Shown here piece by piece: positions 34,658 through 45,399 of a DNA stretch of 64,000 nt. Both the position numbers and the translations under genes were made by a program. Origin of the DNA: Phyllobacterium myrsinacearum (lineage in GTDB: Bacteria > Pseudomonadota > Alphaproteobacteria > Rhizobiales > Rhizobiaceae); contig NZ_PVBT01000007.1 of NCBI RefSeq assembly GCF_002980555.1, forward strand, positions 62,001 to 126,000. The letters run 5' to 3'. How positions within the stretch are numbered: the stretch's first letter is position 1; every line of letters starts with the position of its first letter. The notes beneath the pieces were generated by a model. That model did no database searches and was not told the origin of the DNA. It was given only the letters and a program-made list of their open reading frames with translations.

Positions 34658-34678
34658 CTTCCGGCGTGACGCCGGAAG
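34658..34678 (+). promoter_or_regulatory. Hairpin in the leader of the AsmA-family gene
   Basis: CTTCCGGCG-TGA-CGCCGGAAG is a perfect 9-base stem with a 3-base loop, 22 bases before ATG 34701. No T-run follows, so it is not a terminator. If translation starts at 34641 instead, the hairpin lies within the coding region. Upstream, CCATCGC/GCGATGG (34536-34566) forms another weaker stem just after the pdhS stop. Confidence 0.4.
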
Positions 34679-34700
34679 AACAGCAGACATCGGAATATTC

Positions 34701-36638
34701 ATGTCCTGGTACCGGCCGAGGAACATATTCGCGACAATCATCGCATTGGCTCTCGTTGCCGCGGGACTTCTCGCCGCTATTCCCTATCTCGTCAGCACGG
34801 ATGTCATCCGTGCCCGGCTCATTCAGGAGCTCAGCAATTGGACGGGTTACAGTGTCGAATCACGGCAGACGCCGCAAATCTCGTTCTTTCCGGTCTTTTC
34901 CGCCTCGCTCGCCGACGTGACCATCCGCAATCCCTGGCAGAGCGAAGGCACGCCTTTCATGAAGGCGGAACGCATCGAGGTTGATCTGTCGCTGCTTTCC
35001 GCCCTGATGGGCCGGACGGAATTCACCGAGACCACCATCATCCGGCCGCGTTTTGTCATCGATGAGCCGATCAAGAGCCTGTCGCAGATCGGCGAATCCC
35101 TGGCAAAAACCGACGGGCGCATCGGCGACGTCATGCGCGAGGCACGGGCGGCCATCGAGGCCAATCCAGCAAAGCCGGATATGAGCAATGTGTCGTCGCA
35201 GCCGTTCGGACGCATCCGGCTTGAAGACGCCATGGTCACATTCAAGCGGCCGCTCAACGGAGCGGAAGAGCAGATTTCCAGTATCAGCGGCGTTTTTGAA
35301 TGGCCGCAGACCTCGGGCGTCGCCAGTTTCCGCGGCAATGCCATCTGGCATGGCGAGGAAACCGAGATCGACAGCTCCGCCAGCAAGGCGCTGCTGCTGC
35401 TGGCCGGCGGCACCAGCCCGCTTCAGGTGAACCTGACATCGACGCCGCTCACCCTTGCTTTCAACGGCTCGGCCAATATTGCCAAGAACCAGTTCTTTCA
35501 GGGTACCCTGTCGCTGACCTCCCCGTCCCTGCGCCGGACGCTGGAATGGTCGAAGACCCCATCCATTCCCGGCGCACCCATTGGCAGCTTCGCCCTCGAC
35601 GCCACGGTTTCCGGCTCGGCCAACCGCATGAAGCTGGACGGGTTGACGGCAACGCTGAACAACAATCCGGCCAAGGGCGGCATTGAAATCGTCCTGAACG
35701 ATGGAACGCCAAGCGTCACCGGCACGCTTGCCTTCGAGACGCTCGACCTGCGCTCCGTGCTGGCAGGCTTCATGCCCCTGCCCGACGGGTCGGCCAACGC
35801 CAATGCGGTTATCGATACCCGGTTCCTCAAACAGGCCAATGTGGACCTGCGCGTCTCCACCCAGAAGGCCACGGCCGGTTCGGTCAATCTGACGAATGTT
35901 GCCGCCACCGCGCAGGTTCGCAACGGCCGGGCCATTTTCGACATCGGCGAGGCGGCGGCCTTCAACGGCTCCATTGCCGCAAGTTTCCAGCTGGCAGAAG
36001 AAGGCGATGGCGGCGCCACCGGTGAACTGCGTCTCAACGGCACGGATGTGAACAGCGCCGCCATTGCCCCGCTGCTAGGGCTTGGCAACCGGTTCGAACT
36101 GGGCAAGGGCACGATATCCCTCGTTCTCAAGGGGCCGATCACCCGGTGGTCATCGGCCATGGAGAACGCCAAGGGAACCCTCAGCATGCGCTTCGGCACC
36201 GGGCAGATCAAAAGCATCGATTTCAACAACCTGCTTAACCGGGCCAAAACCGACCGGTTTTTCAGCCTGAATGAGAAAACCGACGCCTGGCTGGCATTCG
36301 ACCGCATGGAGATCAAGGCCAATATCATGGACGGCGTCGCCGCCCTTGAGACGGCGCAAGTGCAGATGAAATCCGGCGTGCTGAGCTTTGCCGGCATTGT
36401 CACCCTCATCGGCAAGAGCCTGGCCTTGACCGGCGACTACGCGGTGCCAGTTCCGGCTACGGCACCGGCTCCAGCTCCTGCAACAACGGCAGCCCCTGCC
36501 CCGGCGCCCGCTGACGCCACCGCGCAAGCCGCGCCTGCCGAACAGAAGCCCGCGCCGGTATTCAACCACACGCGCTTCTTTATCGGCGGATCGTGGGACA
36601 ATCCCTTCATCTCGCCGATCATCGCACCGGGGAATTAG
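34701..36638 (+). CDS. AsmA-family membrane-anchored periplasmic protein
   Basis: 645 aa from ATG 34701 (an in-frame ATG at 34641 adds 20 residues). One N-terminal membrane anchor (NIFATIIALALVAAGLLAAIPYLVS) is followed by the AsmA motif VIRARLIQELSNWTGYSVESRQTPQISFFPVFSASLADVTIRNP, a long beta-rich region and an AsmA C-terminal segment (GTISLVLKGPITRWSSAMENAKGTLSMRFGTGQIKSIDF). The tail holds a Pro/Ala-rich linker (about residues 590-625). AsmA-like proteins are now viewed as lipid-transfer bridges between inner and outer membrane. It follows pdhS on the same strand. Confidence 0.9.
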   Translation: MSWYRPRNIFATIIALALVAAGLLAAIPYLVSTDVIRARLIQELSNWTGYSVESRQTPQISFFPVFSASLADVTIRNPWQSEGTPFMKAERIEVDLSLLSALMGRTEFTETTIIRPRFVIDEPIKSLSQIGESLAKTDGRIGDVMREARAAIEANPAKPDMSNVSSQPFGRIRLEDAMVTFKRPLNGAEEQISSISGVFEWPQTSGVASFRGNAIWHGEETEIDSSASKALLLLAGGTSPLQVNLTSTPLTLAFNGSANIAKNQFFQGTLSLTSPSLRRTLEWSKTPSIPGAPIGSFALDATVSGSANRMKLDGLTATLNNNPAKGGIEIVLNDGTPSVTGTLAFETLDLRSVLAGFMPLPDGSANANAVIDTRFLKQANVDLRVSTQKATAGSVNLTNVAATAQVRNGRAIFDIGEAAAFNGSIAASFQLAEEGDGGATGELRLNGTDVNSAAIAPLLGLGNRFELGKGTISLVLKGPITRWSSAMENAKGTLSMRFGTGQIKSIDFNNLLNRAKTDRFFSLNEKTDAWLAFDRMEIKANIMDGVAALETAQVQMKSGVLSFAGIVTLIGKSLALTGDYAVPVPATAPAPAPATTAAPAPAPADATAQAAPAEQKPAPVFNHTRFFIGGSWDNPFISPIIAPGN

Positions 36639-36654
36639 TGCATCGAGAAAGAGG

Positions 36655-37473
36655 TTAGTGACGGGCGGCGGCCTGCTCGTCCCGCGCCTTCTGTACTTCG
36701 CGGCGCTTGTTGGCAATCGACGCGATCACCACGCCCACGGCCACGATGGCAATCAGGATGGTACAGGCAGCATTGATCTCCGGCGTCACCCCGAGACGCA
36801 CCTGCGAGTAAATCCGCATCGGCAGGGTGGTCGCTCCCGGTCCCGAAGTGAAGCTTGAAATCACCAGATCATCGAGCGACAGCGTGAAGGCGAGCATCCA
36901 GCCCGATACCACCGCGGGCATGATCACCGGCAGGGTAACCTTGAAAAAGGTGGTCACCGGTGTCGCCCCGAGATCCATGGCCGCCTCTTCGAGCGAACGG
37001 TCGAACGTTACCAGGCGCGACTGCACCACAACAGCCACGAAACACATGGTGAATGTGATATGGGCAAGCGTGACGGTCCAGATGCCCCGGTCAAAACCGA
37101 TGGCGACGAACAGCAGGAGCAGCGACAGGCCGGTGATAACCTCGGGCATGACCAGCGGCGCATAGATCATCGCTGAAAACAGCATCCGTCCCCGGAAGCG
37201 CGTATAGCGGGTGAGCGCGAGGGCACCGAGCGTTCCGAGGATTGTCGCAAAGGTCGCCGAAATCAACCCGACGCGGATGGTGACCCACGCCGCATCGATG
37301 AAACTCTTGTTGTTGAACAGCGACACATACCATTTGGTCGAGAAGCCGGCCCAGACGGTGACAAGACGGGATTCATTGAAGGAGAAGACAACCAGAAGCA
37401 CGATCGGCAGGTAGAGGAACGCGAAACCGATGACCAGCGAAACGATATTGAAGCGGGACCAGGTGGTGTTCAT
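36655..37473 (-). CDS. potI: Putrescine ABC transporter permease 2
   Basis: 272 aa from ATG 37473; the longer frame overlaps potH. Six membrane spans and the binding-protein-dependent permease loop EEAAMDLGATPVTTFFKVTLPVIMPAV (EAA motif about residues 170-195) are visible, and SLDDLVISSFTSGPGATTLPMRIYS is typical of PotC/PotI. Last gene of potF-G-H-I, starting one base after the potH stop. Confidence 0.93.
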   Translation of the reverse strand: MNTTWSRFNIVSLVIGFAFLYLPIVLLVVFSFNESRLVTVWAGFSTKWYVSLFNNKSFIDAAWVTIRVGLISATFATILGTLGALALTRYTRFRGRMLFSAMIYAPLVMPEVITGLSLLLLFVAIGFDRGIWTVTLAHITFTMCFVAVVVQSRLVTFDRSLEEAAMDLGATPVTTFFKVTLPVIMPAVVSGWMLAFTLSLDDLVISSFTSGPGATTLPMRIYSQVRLGVTPEINAACTILIAIVAVGVVIASIANKRREVQKARDEQAAARH

Positions 37474-37474
37474 G

Positions 37475-38386
37475 TCACTTCTCGCTTTCCTGGGCTTTGG
37501 CTTCCGACCGCTGGAACAGCACGATGGGCACGACCAGCAGCGCCAGCAGAACCACGGCGACCGCGGAAGACAGCGGCCAGTCACGGTTGGCGGAGAACTC
37601 GTTCCACAGGGTTTTGCCGATCATCAACGTCTCCGATCCGCCGAGAAGATCGGGAATGACGAATTCGCCGACGGCCGGAATGAAGACAAGGAAACAACCG
37701 GCGACAACGCCGGGCAGCGACAGCGGGAAGGTGATTTTCCAGAAGGCGGTGATGGGCGGGCAGCCGAGATCCTCTGCCGCCTCGACCAGGGAATAATCCA
37801 TCTTCTCCAGTGTCGAATAGATCGGCAGCACTAGGAACGGCAGATAGGAATAAACAATGCCGATCAGCACCGCGGTGTTGGTATTGAGAATGTTCAGGGG
37901 CGTGTGGATGACATTGGCCCACATAAGAAACTGGTTGAGCAGCCCCTCCGGCTTGAGAATACCGATCCACGCATAAACGCGGATGAGGAAGCTTGTCCAG
38001 AAAGGCAGGATCACCAGCATCAGCAGGGTTGACCGGACCGTCGCGGGCGCCCGCGCCATGCCATAGGCGATGGGATAGCCCACCAGCAGCGTCAGGAATG
38101 TCGAAATGGCAGCAATGATCACGCTGGACAGGTAGGCTTTGACATAGAGCGGATCGCTGCCCAGGAACGTGTAATTGTCCCAGGAGAACTGCGAGACGCT
38201 GTTGACCAGCCCCTGCCAGCCCGCCCAGATATCAATCGTCGGCGTATAGGGCGGTATCGCCATCGTCACTTGCGAGAGTGAAATCTTGAAGACGATGATG
38301 AACGGGATAAGGAAAAAGATCAGCATCCACAGGTAGGGAATGCTGATGACGAGGCGGCTGACGACGGACGCGATCAGTTTTTGCAT
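37475..38386 (-). CDS. potH: Putrescine ABC transporter permease 1
   Basis: 303 aa, six or more membrane spans, with the EAA loop VEAAEDLGCPPITAFWKITFPLSLPGVVAG and the PotB/PotH mark VFIPAVGEFVIPDLLGGSETLMIGKTLWNEF. It forms the membrane channel with PotI. It starts 9 bases after potG, with the site inside the potG end. Confidence 0.93.
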   Translation of the reverse strand: MQKLIASVVSRLVISIPYLWMLIFFLIPFIIVFKISLSQVTMAIPPYTPTIDIWAGWQGLVNSVSQFSWDNYTFLGSDPLYVKAYLSSVIIAAISTFLTLLVGYPIAYGMARAPATVRSTLLMLVILPFWTSFLIRVYAWIGILKPEGLLNQFLMWANVIHTPLNILNTNTAVLIGIVYSYLPFLVLPIYSTLEKMDYSLVEAAEDLGCPPITAFWKITFPLSLPGVVAGCFLVFIPAVGEFVIPDLLGGSETLMIGKTLWNEFSANRDWPLSSAVAVVLLALLVVPIVLFQRSEAKAQESEK

Positions 38387-38395
38387 GGCAGCCCC

Positions 38396-39541
38396 CTACG
38401 CCGTCAACAGGATGCCGGCATCGGTATCGAAATTGACCCAGACCATGTCGTCATAGCCAAGCGGGTCTTCGACCGTGCGCACCGCGTTCAAACTGGCCGC
38501 CTTGATGATGCGGCCACTTTCAAGCCGGACGTGGAAGACCGTCATGTCGCCGAAATAGGCGATATCGTAGAGTTCGCCATGCGCGGCGTTGACGGCGGTA
38601 TTGGCCGGTTCCTTGCGGCTGAGGCGGATTTTCTCCGGCCGGATGGCAAACCCGACGGACTGGCCGGCGGCGCAGTCGCGGGTTGCATCCGTGCGAATGG
38701 TGATCTTGTCGGCCGGGACATCGATGTCGACCTTGCCGGGCACCACGGTCGAAACCGTGCCTTCGAACATGTTCACATTGCCGATGAAATCGGCGACGAA
38801 CTTGGAATTCGGGGCTTCGTAGACTTCCGCGGGCGTTGCCACCTGCTTGACCTTGCCCTTGTCCATGACGGCGATACGGTCGGCCATGGTCATGGCCTCC
38901 TCCTGATCATGCGTCACGACGACGAAGGTCAGGCCCAGCTTCATCTGCAGGTCCATCAGTTCGAACTGTGTTTCTTCACGCAGTTTCTTGTCGAGCGCAC
39001 CCAGCGGCTCGTCCAGCAGCAGCACCTTGGGCCGCTTGGCGACGCAACGGGCAAGCGCCACGCGCTGGCGCTGACCGCCGGAAAGCTGATGCGGCTTGCG
39101 CTTGGCGAACTGCTCGAGCTTGACCAGCTTGAGCATTTCCGCAACGCGCGCGGCGATCTCGTTCGCCGGCATGCCATCCTGCTTCAGGCCGAAGGCGATG
39201 TTGCCCTCGACGGTCATGTGCGGGAACAGGGCATAGGACTGGAACATCATGTTCACAGGCCGCTTGTAGGGCGGGATGCCGCGCATGTCCTGGCCGTCAA
39301 GCAGGATGCGGCCCGAGGTCGGCTCCTCAAACCCGGCCAGCATGCGCAGGAGCGTGGACTTGCCGCAGCCGGATGCGCCGAGAAGGGCAAAGAATTCACG
39401 ATTGTAGATCGTCAGGGACAAGTCATCGACAGCGGTAAAGTCACCAAACTTTTTGGTGACATTCTCGAAGGAAATATAGGGTTTTGCTTCAGGATCATTC
39501 CAAGGTGCGAATTTACGGCGAAAGCTTCCCAGTGATTTCAT
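38396..39541 (-). CDS. potG: Putrescine ABC transporter ATP-binding protein
   Basis: 381 aa from ATG 39541. Walker A is [14 protein letters not shown], signature [14 protein letters not shown], Walker [13 protein letters not shown] and switch His in [12 protein letters not shown]-terminal TOBE domain ([21 protein letters not shown]) fits polyamine/Fe importers. The potF/potG gap carries a strong hairpin that should reduce read-through, giving more binding protein than ATPase. Confidence 0.95.
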   Translation of the reverse strand: MKSLGSFRRKFAPWNDPEAKPYISFENVTKKFGDFTAVDDLSLTIYNREFFALLGASGCGKSTLLRMLAGFEEPTSGRILLDGQDMRGIPPYKRPVNMMFQSYALFPHMTVEGNIAFGLKQDGMPANEIAARVAEMLKLVKLEQFAKRKPHQLSGGQRQRVALARCVAKRPKVLLLDEPLGALDKKLREETQFELMDLQMKLGLTFVVVTHDQEEAMTMADRIAVMDKGKVKQVATPAEVYEAPNSKFVADFIGNVNMFEGTVSTVVPGKVDIDVPADKITIRTDATRDCAAGQSVGFAIRPEKIRLSRKEPANTAVNAAHGELYDIAYFGDMTVFHVRLESGRIIKAASLNAVRTVEDPLGYDDMVWVNFDTDAGILLTA

Positions 39542-39569
39542 GATTGCCCCGGTATTTGGTCTTGACGTT

Positions 39570-39599
39570 AAAAACCCCGGCATTTTCTGCCGGGGTTTT
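39570..39599 (-). terminator. Intra-operon terminator/attenuator between potF and potG
   Basis: AAAACCCCGGCA and TGCCGGGGTTTT form a perfect 12-base stem around TTTTC (39571-39599), 9 bases beyond the potF stop and 29 bases before the potG ATG. Such hairpins commonly set a surplus of the periplasmic binding protein over the membrane complex. Confidence 0.8.
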
Positions 39600-39607
39600 C
39601 TCGATAT

Positions 39608-40699
39608 TTACTGGCCTGTTACCACTTTGGTCCAGAGCCGCGTGACGGTTCGCTGCGTTTTCGTATCGTAAGGCGTCACGGTGAAGAGCTTGGCCAATGT
39701 GGCCTCATCCGGATAGACCGACGGATTTTCCAGAATGGCCTTGTCGATGAATTCCTGCGAGGCCTTGTTGCCATTGGCATAGGACACGAAGTTCGAAGCC
39801 TTGGCAGCCACTTCCGGACGCATGATGTAGTTGATGAATTCGTGGGCTTCCGCCACGTGCGGCGCATCGGCGGGGATGGCCATCACGTCAAACCACATCT
39901 GCGCACCCTGCGACGGAATGGCGTAGTCCAGCTTCACGCCGGCATTGGCCTTTTCCGCACGCGCCTTGGCCTGCAGGATGTCGCCGGAATAGCCGAGTGC
40001 CAGACAGATATCGCCGGCAGCGAGTGCATTGATATATTCCGACGAATGGAATTTGCGGATCGATGGGCGAACCGCTGTCAACAGGTCCGCGCCCTTGGCG
40101 AGGTCGTCGGGATTCTTGCTGTCCGGATCGAGGCCGAGATAGGCGAGCGTCGACGGCAGGACATCCGAAGCAGAATCAAGCACGTGGACGCCGCAATCCT
40201 TGAACTTGGCCGCCATTTCGGGTTTGAACAGGATATCCCAGTTCGGACGCGCATCCGATCCGAGAATTTCCTTCATCTTGTCGACATTATAGCCAAGACC
40301 CGTGGTTCCCCACATGTAGTCGACGGCGTACTGATTGCCGGGATCATATTTTTCGATGCGCTGGTTGATCACATCCCACATGTTCTTCAGGTTCGGCAGC
40401 TTCGACTTGTCGAGCTTCTGGAACACACCGGCGGCAATCTGGCGTTGCAGGAAGGACGCAGTCGGAACAACAACATCGTAACCGGTTCCGCCTGCCAGCA
40501 GCTTGGTTTCGAGAATTTCATTGGAGTCGAAGGTATCATAGACAACCTTGATGCCGGTTTCCTTGGTGAAGTCAGCCAGGATGCTGTCGTCGATATAGTC
40601 AGACCAGTTGTAGACGTTGACGACGCGTTCCTGCGCGCCGGCTGCCGTGGCAAGTCCAAGGGCGAAAGTGGCCGTTAAAAGGATGGATTTGATACCCAT
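39608..40699 (-). CDS. potF: Putrescine-binding periplasmic protein
   Basis: 363 aa from ATG 40699, which has GGAGGCATTTT before it. A signal peptide (MGIKSILLTATFALGLATAAGA) precedes the mature protein RVVNVYNWSDYIDDSILADFTKETGIKVVYDTFDSNEILETKLLAGGTGYDVVVPT, typical of PotF/PotD. WGTTGLGYN and SGDILQAKARAE line the polyamine pocket of the family. First gene of the importer operon. Upstream 40797-40827 holds a repeated GTTGCAG. Confidence 0.95.
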   Translation of the reverse strand: MGIKSILLTATFALGLATAAGAQERVVNVYNWSDYIDDSILADFTKETGIKVVYDTFDSNEILETKLLAGGTGYDVVVPTASFLQRQIAAGVFQKLDKSKLPNLKNMWDVINQRIEKYDPGNQYAVDYMWGTTGLGYNVDKMKEILGSDARPNWDILFKPEMAAKFKDCGVHVLDSASDVLPSTLAYLGLDPDSKNPDDLAKGADLLTAVRPSIRKFHSSEYINALAAGDICLALGYSGDILQAKARAEKANAGVKLDYAIPSQGAQMWFDVMAIPADAPHVAEAHEFINYIMRPEVAAKASNFVSYANGNKASQEFIDKAILENPSVYPDEATLAKLFTVTPYDTKTQRTVTRLWTKVVTGQ

Positions 40700-40796
40700 A
40701 AAATGCCTCCATGCTGCTGGCACCTGATCTTTCAGCCGTGCCAGGGGTTCCCAAGTTTCCTCTACCTTTTTAGATTGCGATCACTTCGTCAACTGG

Positions 40797-40827
40797 GTTG
40801 CAGCAACTCCCTCATCTAAAGTTGCAG
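40797..40827 (-). promoter_or_regulatory. Direct repeat upstream of potF
   Basis: GTTGCAG occurs at 40797-40803 and 40821-40827, 24 bases apart, and the first copy is part of GTTGCAGCAAC (a small dyad). They lie about 100-130 bases upstream of the potF ATG, a plausible activator position. Function unknown. Confidence 0.3.
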
Positions 40828-40868
40828 ATCAACGCGATTTTGATCGCCGCATTCCCGCGCAGGGAGTG

Positions 40869-41816
40869 TCAGACCACCGGCTTTCGCGTCGAAGCCGCGC
40901 GCTGGCGCCGGTATTCCCAGCCCAGATGAAAGAGCAAGGCACAAAGGATGATGCCGCCGCCGATGATGGTGCGCTGCGTCGGGACTTCATTGTGCAGAAG
41001 CCAGACCCACACCGGCCCGAGCACAGGCTCGAGCGTGCCGATCAACGCGGCAAGCGCCGAGGGAATAAGACGGGCGCCGCTGACGAAAAGCGCAAGGCCC
41101 AGACCGAGATTGACCGCCCCCAGAGCAAACAGGAAACCGAAGTCCCGCGCGCTTGCCGAGAATGATCCGCTCATCATCGAGGCGGCACAGGCAGCCATCA
41201 CCACGCCGAGAAAAACCGCAGGCGTCATGCGCAGATGCGCCTTGCGCCGCGTGATCACCGTGGCGGATGCAAAGGAGATGGCAATCAGCAAGGCGAGAAG
41301 GTCGCCGATGGGTGAAACCGCACCATCCAGCGAGTTGGAAACCATGATGGCAACGCCGGCGATCACCACGGCAATGGCACCCCAGGTTGCAAGACTGACC
41401 CTTTCGCGAAAAAGCACCCAGGAAATCAGCGCCGCCAGCAGCGGCACTGCCGCCTGAAGCAACAGGACATTGGCGACCGTCGTGTAGGACAGGGCAACGA
41501 TGAAGCAGGATGATGCAATGGCAAAACAGATGCCGACGCCCACCCCGGCCAGCCCCATGCTGCGGAACAGCCGCAGCGTACCGCGCGGACCATCGCGGAC
41601 CAGCATGAAACACAAAAGGAAGAGCCCGGCGAATACGGAGCGCCAGAACACCACCGTCCAGTTATCCGTCGTGTCGAGAAACCGGGTCAGAGCGCCGCCC
41701 GTGCTCCAGGCGATGGCCGAGCCCGCAACCAGCAGGCAGCCGACCGCGGTCTCCGATGCGCTCTTGGCGGGATCAGGCGCGGCAACCGGCGGCAGCGGGA
41801 CAGACGAAACACTCAT
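40869..41816 (-). CDS. EamA/DMT-family transporter
   Basis: 315 aa with ten hydrophobic helices in two EamA domains: GCLLVAGSAIAWSTGGALTRFL, FWRSVFAGLFLLCFML, IASSCFIVALSYTTVANVLLLQAAVPLLAALISWVLFRERV, and LIGTLEPVLGPVWVWLLHNEVP near the end. Probably a metabolite exporter. It lies between the pot operon and the RamB-like gene, with about 170 bases on its downstream side before potF starts. Confidence 0.88.
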   Translation of the reverse strand: MSVSSVPLPPVAAPDPAKSASETAVGCLLVAGSAIAWSTGGALTRFLDTTDNWTVVFWRSVFAGLFLLCFMLVRDGPRGTLRLFRSMGLAGVGVGICFAIASSCFIVALSYTTVANVLLLQAAVPLLAALISWVLFRERVSLATWGAIAVVIAGVAIMVSNSLDGAVSPIGDLLALLIAISFASATVITRRKAHLRMTPAVFLGVVMAACAASMMSGSFSASARDFGFLFALGAVNLGLGLALFVSGARLIPSALAALIGTLEPVLGPVWVWLLHNEVPTQRTIIGGGIILCALLFHLGWEYRRQRAASTRKPVV

Positions 41817-41912
41817 GGGGATACAATGCCAAATTTCAACTCTGCAGTGAGTGTGGGAAACGACCGGAGATTGTCGCTTTCTGCATCGTTTTCGCCCGCA
41901 AATCCAGCGGCA

Positions 41913-43334
41913 TCATTGAAAATCGAAGGCACTCAGCCCCGTCACCATCTCGTCCAGCCCCAGCGGCCGGGTAACCGGCGGCTCGGCACGCGAAAGGCAG
42001 GCCGAGCGCTCGCAGAGACGGCAGGCGGGTCCCACCGGCGTCGCACCGATATTCCTGCCGCCAAGCGCAGCACCATAAACCGTTTCATCGGCAAAGCCGA
42101 TATCGCAGCCGAGCAGGATCGCCGTGCGCCGGGGGCGCTCATTGAACCCGCCTTGCGGCCCCTCGAGCGTGCGGGCAATGGTCATGAATTCGGCGCCGCC
42201 CGGCATCTCGATGGCTTCGACAAGAATCTGGCCCGGCTGAGCAAAGGCGGCGTGCACCGCCAGCTTTGGACACTCGCCGCCAAAGCGTGACTGCGGATAG
42301 CCCTGTGCGCCAGCCCGGCGGAAGCGGTTGCCCGCGTGATCCACCTCCAGCATGAAAAACGGAATGCCCGCCGCCCCCTGCTTTTGCAGGGTTGTCAGCC
42401 GGTTGGCCGCCTGCTCGAAGGAGACATTGAAACGCGAGCGCAGCACGTCGACATCGTGGCGGGCGCGCTGGGCAGCGGTCTGGAATGCCTGGTACGGCAT
42501 CATCAGGGCCTGCGCCGCATAACGGGCAAGTTCAAACCGGGCGATGCGGCGCGCTTCATCGGAGGATAGTTTCAGCTCCTGGATCTCAGCCGCGACAACC
42601 ACCTGCATGCGGATGAGAACCGCCTCGATGGCCAGTTCGCGCAGCTGATCGAACGGCGACAGCCGTTCGGAGATAAACAGGCGCTGCGAATGCCGGTCAT
42701 AGCGCCGCCGCCAGTTCGGCATGGTTGCAACCGGCAGGACACGCACCGTGATCCCATGCTCGCTTTTCAGCCATGCCTTCAAGGCACCGGACAGATCATC
42801 GCCCGGCTTGATCAGGTGAATGAAGCTGTCAACCTCCCCTTCTATGCGGGCAAAATGGTTGGGTCTGCGCTCCAGCACGTCCCGCACTTCGCTGAGCGGC
42901 AAACGCGTGGATGACAGCGACGGCGCATGCCCTTCCTTTGCCAGCATTCCCGAGAGATCGGACAGGCGCTCCAGCGATTCCCGGTAAGCGCGGTACAGCT
43001 TGATGACACCGGCCGCTGCATTGGGTGCGGCATCGCCGATCTCGATCAGTTCCTGGTCTCCGGGCAATTCGCCGTTGAGCAAGGGATCAGAAAAGACTTC
43101 TTTCAGTGCCGCCATGGACGAGCCGGTTTCAACCTGCAGCGTATCGAGTTCGATCTTGTAGGTGGAAGACAGTTTTAACAGCAGCTGCACTGTCAGCGGG
43201 CGCTGATTGCGCTCGATGAGATTGAGATAGGACGGCGAAATGCCCAGCGCTTCGGCCATGGCCGTCTGCGTCAGCCCCTGCTCATTGCGGATGCGCCGGA
43301 TGCGGGGACCGGCGAATATCTTGCCCTCGGCCAT
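41913..43334 (-). CDS. ramB: RamB-like regulator (XRE HTH, short-chain fatty acid type)
   Basis: 473 aa from ATG 43334 (AGAGGTGG upstream). The N-terminal XRE HTH is QTAMAEALGISPSYLNLIERNQRP (about residues 22-45). A central ImmA/IrrE-like region without the HExxH zinc motif (LAIEAVLIRMQVV) follows, and a C-terminal DUF2083 part ends in a Cys cluster GPACRLCERSAC. The domain order is that of RamB of actinobacteria, which controls glyoxylate-cycle genes. It is divergent from aceA, and RamB-type boxes lie between them. The Cys cluster could sense redox state or metal; that is inference. Confidence 0.88.
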   Translation of the reverse strand: MAEGKIFAGPRIRRIRNEQGLTQTAMAEALGISPSYLNLIERNQRPLTVQLLLKLSSTYKIELDTLQVETGSSMAALKEVFSDPLLNGELPGDQELIEIGDAAPNAAAGVIKLYRAYRESLERLSDLSGMLAKEGHAPSLSSTRLPLSEVRDVLERRPNHFARIEGEVDSFIHLIKPGDDLSGALKAWLKSEHGITVRVLPVATMPNWRRRYDRHSQRLFISERLSPFDQLRELAIEAVLIRMQVVVAAEIQELKLSSDEARRIARFELARYAAQALMMPYQAFQTAAQRARHDVDVLRSRFNVSFEQAANRLTTLQKQGAAGIPFFMLEVDHAGNRFRRAGAQGYPQSRFGGECPKLAVHAAFAQPGQILVEAIEMPGGAEFMTIARTLEGPQGGFNERPRRTAILLGCDIGFADETVYGAALGGRNIGATPVGPACRLCERSACLSRAEPPVTRPLGLDEMVTGLSAFDFQ

Positions 43335-43399
43335 TTCCACCTCTTATGTCAGCAATATTGACAAAATTTACACACGCTTGGACATCGAAGCAGTATTAC

Positions 43400-43434
43400 A
43401 AAGTTTACAAATTTACAAATCATATTTGTCAAAG
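43400..43434. promoter_or_regulatory. RamB-type boxes in the ramB/aceA gap
   Basis: AAAGTTTACAAA (43400-43411) differs by one base from the RamB consensus AAAGTTTGCAAA. TTTACAAAT (43412-43420) and TTTGTCAAAG (43425-43434, reverse CTTTGACAAA) repeat the element, and TTGACAAAATTTACACA occurs near 43360. The cluster lies 66 bases from the RamB-like ATG and 150 bases from aceA. Confidence 0.6.
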
Positions 43435-43584
43435 CAGCGACATGCTAACTCGATAAATCCGCCTATTATGGCGATATTTATTGGAATTACTGCACTGCAA
43501 TGTAAATTCAGTCACATGAACGCAGCCATCGAAACTCCCAAATGACCTGTCTGCGATCGCGTCAACAGAAGCTGGAGAAAGACA

Positions 43585-44874
<1,290 letters not shown>

Positions 44875-44981
44875 CAGGCATCCCAATCCGGACCGCCGGC
44901 GAGGCCCTTACATGCCGCCGGTCCATACGGGACAATCACGGTGATTGTTCCACTGCAACGCCAGAAACAAGGAGCATCATC

Positions 44982-45215
44982 ATGGCACCGCAGACACGCG
45001 TGAAGGAACGGGCCGAGGAGCAATCATCGGCCATGAATGCAGACCAGCAGGCTGTCATTCGCATGGTCGCGAATGATCTGCATCGCCTCAACCAATCCGT
45101 CATGAAGGCAGTGGATGCCGGCGTGTCCGTGGAGCTGGTCCGCTCCGCCCGTCACCATGGCGGCGACGGCAACTGGGGCGACCTGCTGATCCCGGTGGTC
45201 GTCACCCGGCAATAG
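44982..45215 (+). CDS. Conserved small protein downstream of aceA (77 aa)
   Basis: 77 residues with a clear AAGGAGCATCATC site. An amphipathic helix (NADQQAVIRMVANDLHRLNQSVMKAVDAGVSVELVRS) is followed by ARHHGGDGNWGDLLIPVVVTRQ. The family is not named as far as I know. The gene lies 107 bases after aceA in a gap with the dyads ACAATCAC-G-GTGATTGT (44932-44948) and a GC-rich hairpin (44890-44923). A terminator follows, so aceA and this gene likely form a unit. Confidence 0.75.
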   Translation: MAPQTRVKERAEEQSSAMNADQQAVIRMVANDLHRLNQSVMKAVDAGVSVELVRSARHHGGDGNWGDLLIPVVVTRQ

Positions 45216-45266
45216 CTCACCGTGGCCGTCTCTGGTTTCGGTCTGGAACCAGCACGGCGCGCCGGA

Positions 45267-45301
45267 CCGTCCGCAAGCAATTGCGGGCGGTTTTGGTTTT
45301 T
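45267..45301 (+). terminator. Terminator after the 77-residue gene
   Basis: CCGTCCGCAA and TTGCGGGCGG pair (one G-T) around the loop GCAA, followed by TTTTGGTTTTT. It ends the aceA unit before puuA. Confidence 0.85.
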
Positions 45302-45399
45302 GACGGCAAAAAACACGACCACAATTTTCTCGCGCCCGCCTTCCCATCGGGATGAGTTTTGATCTATCATCCAAAAACCGCAATAAATTCTGGTGATTG

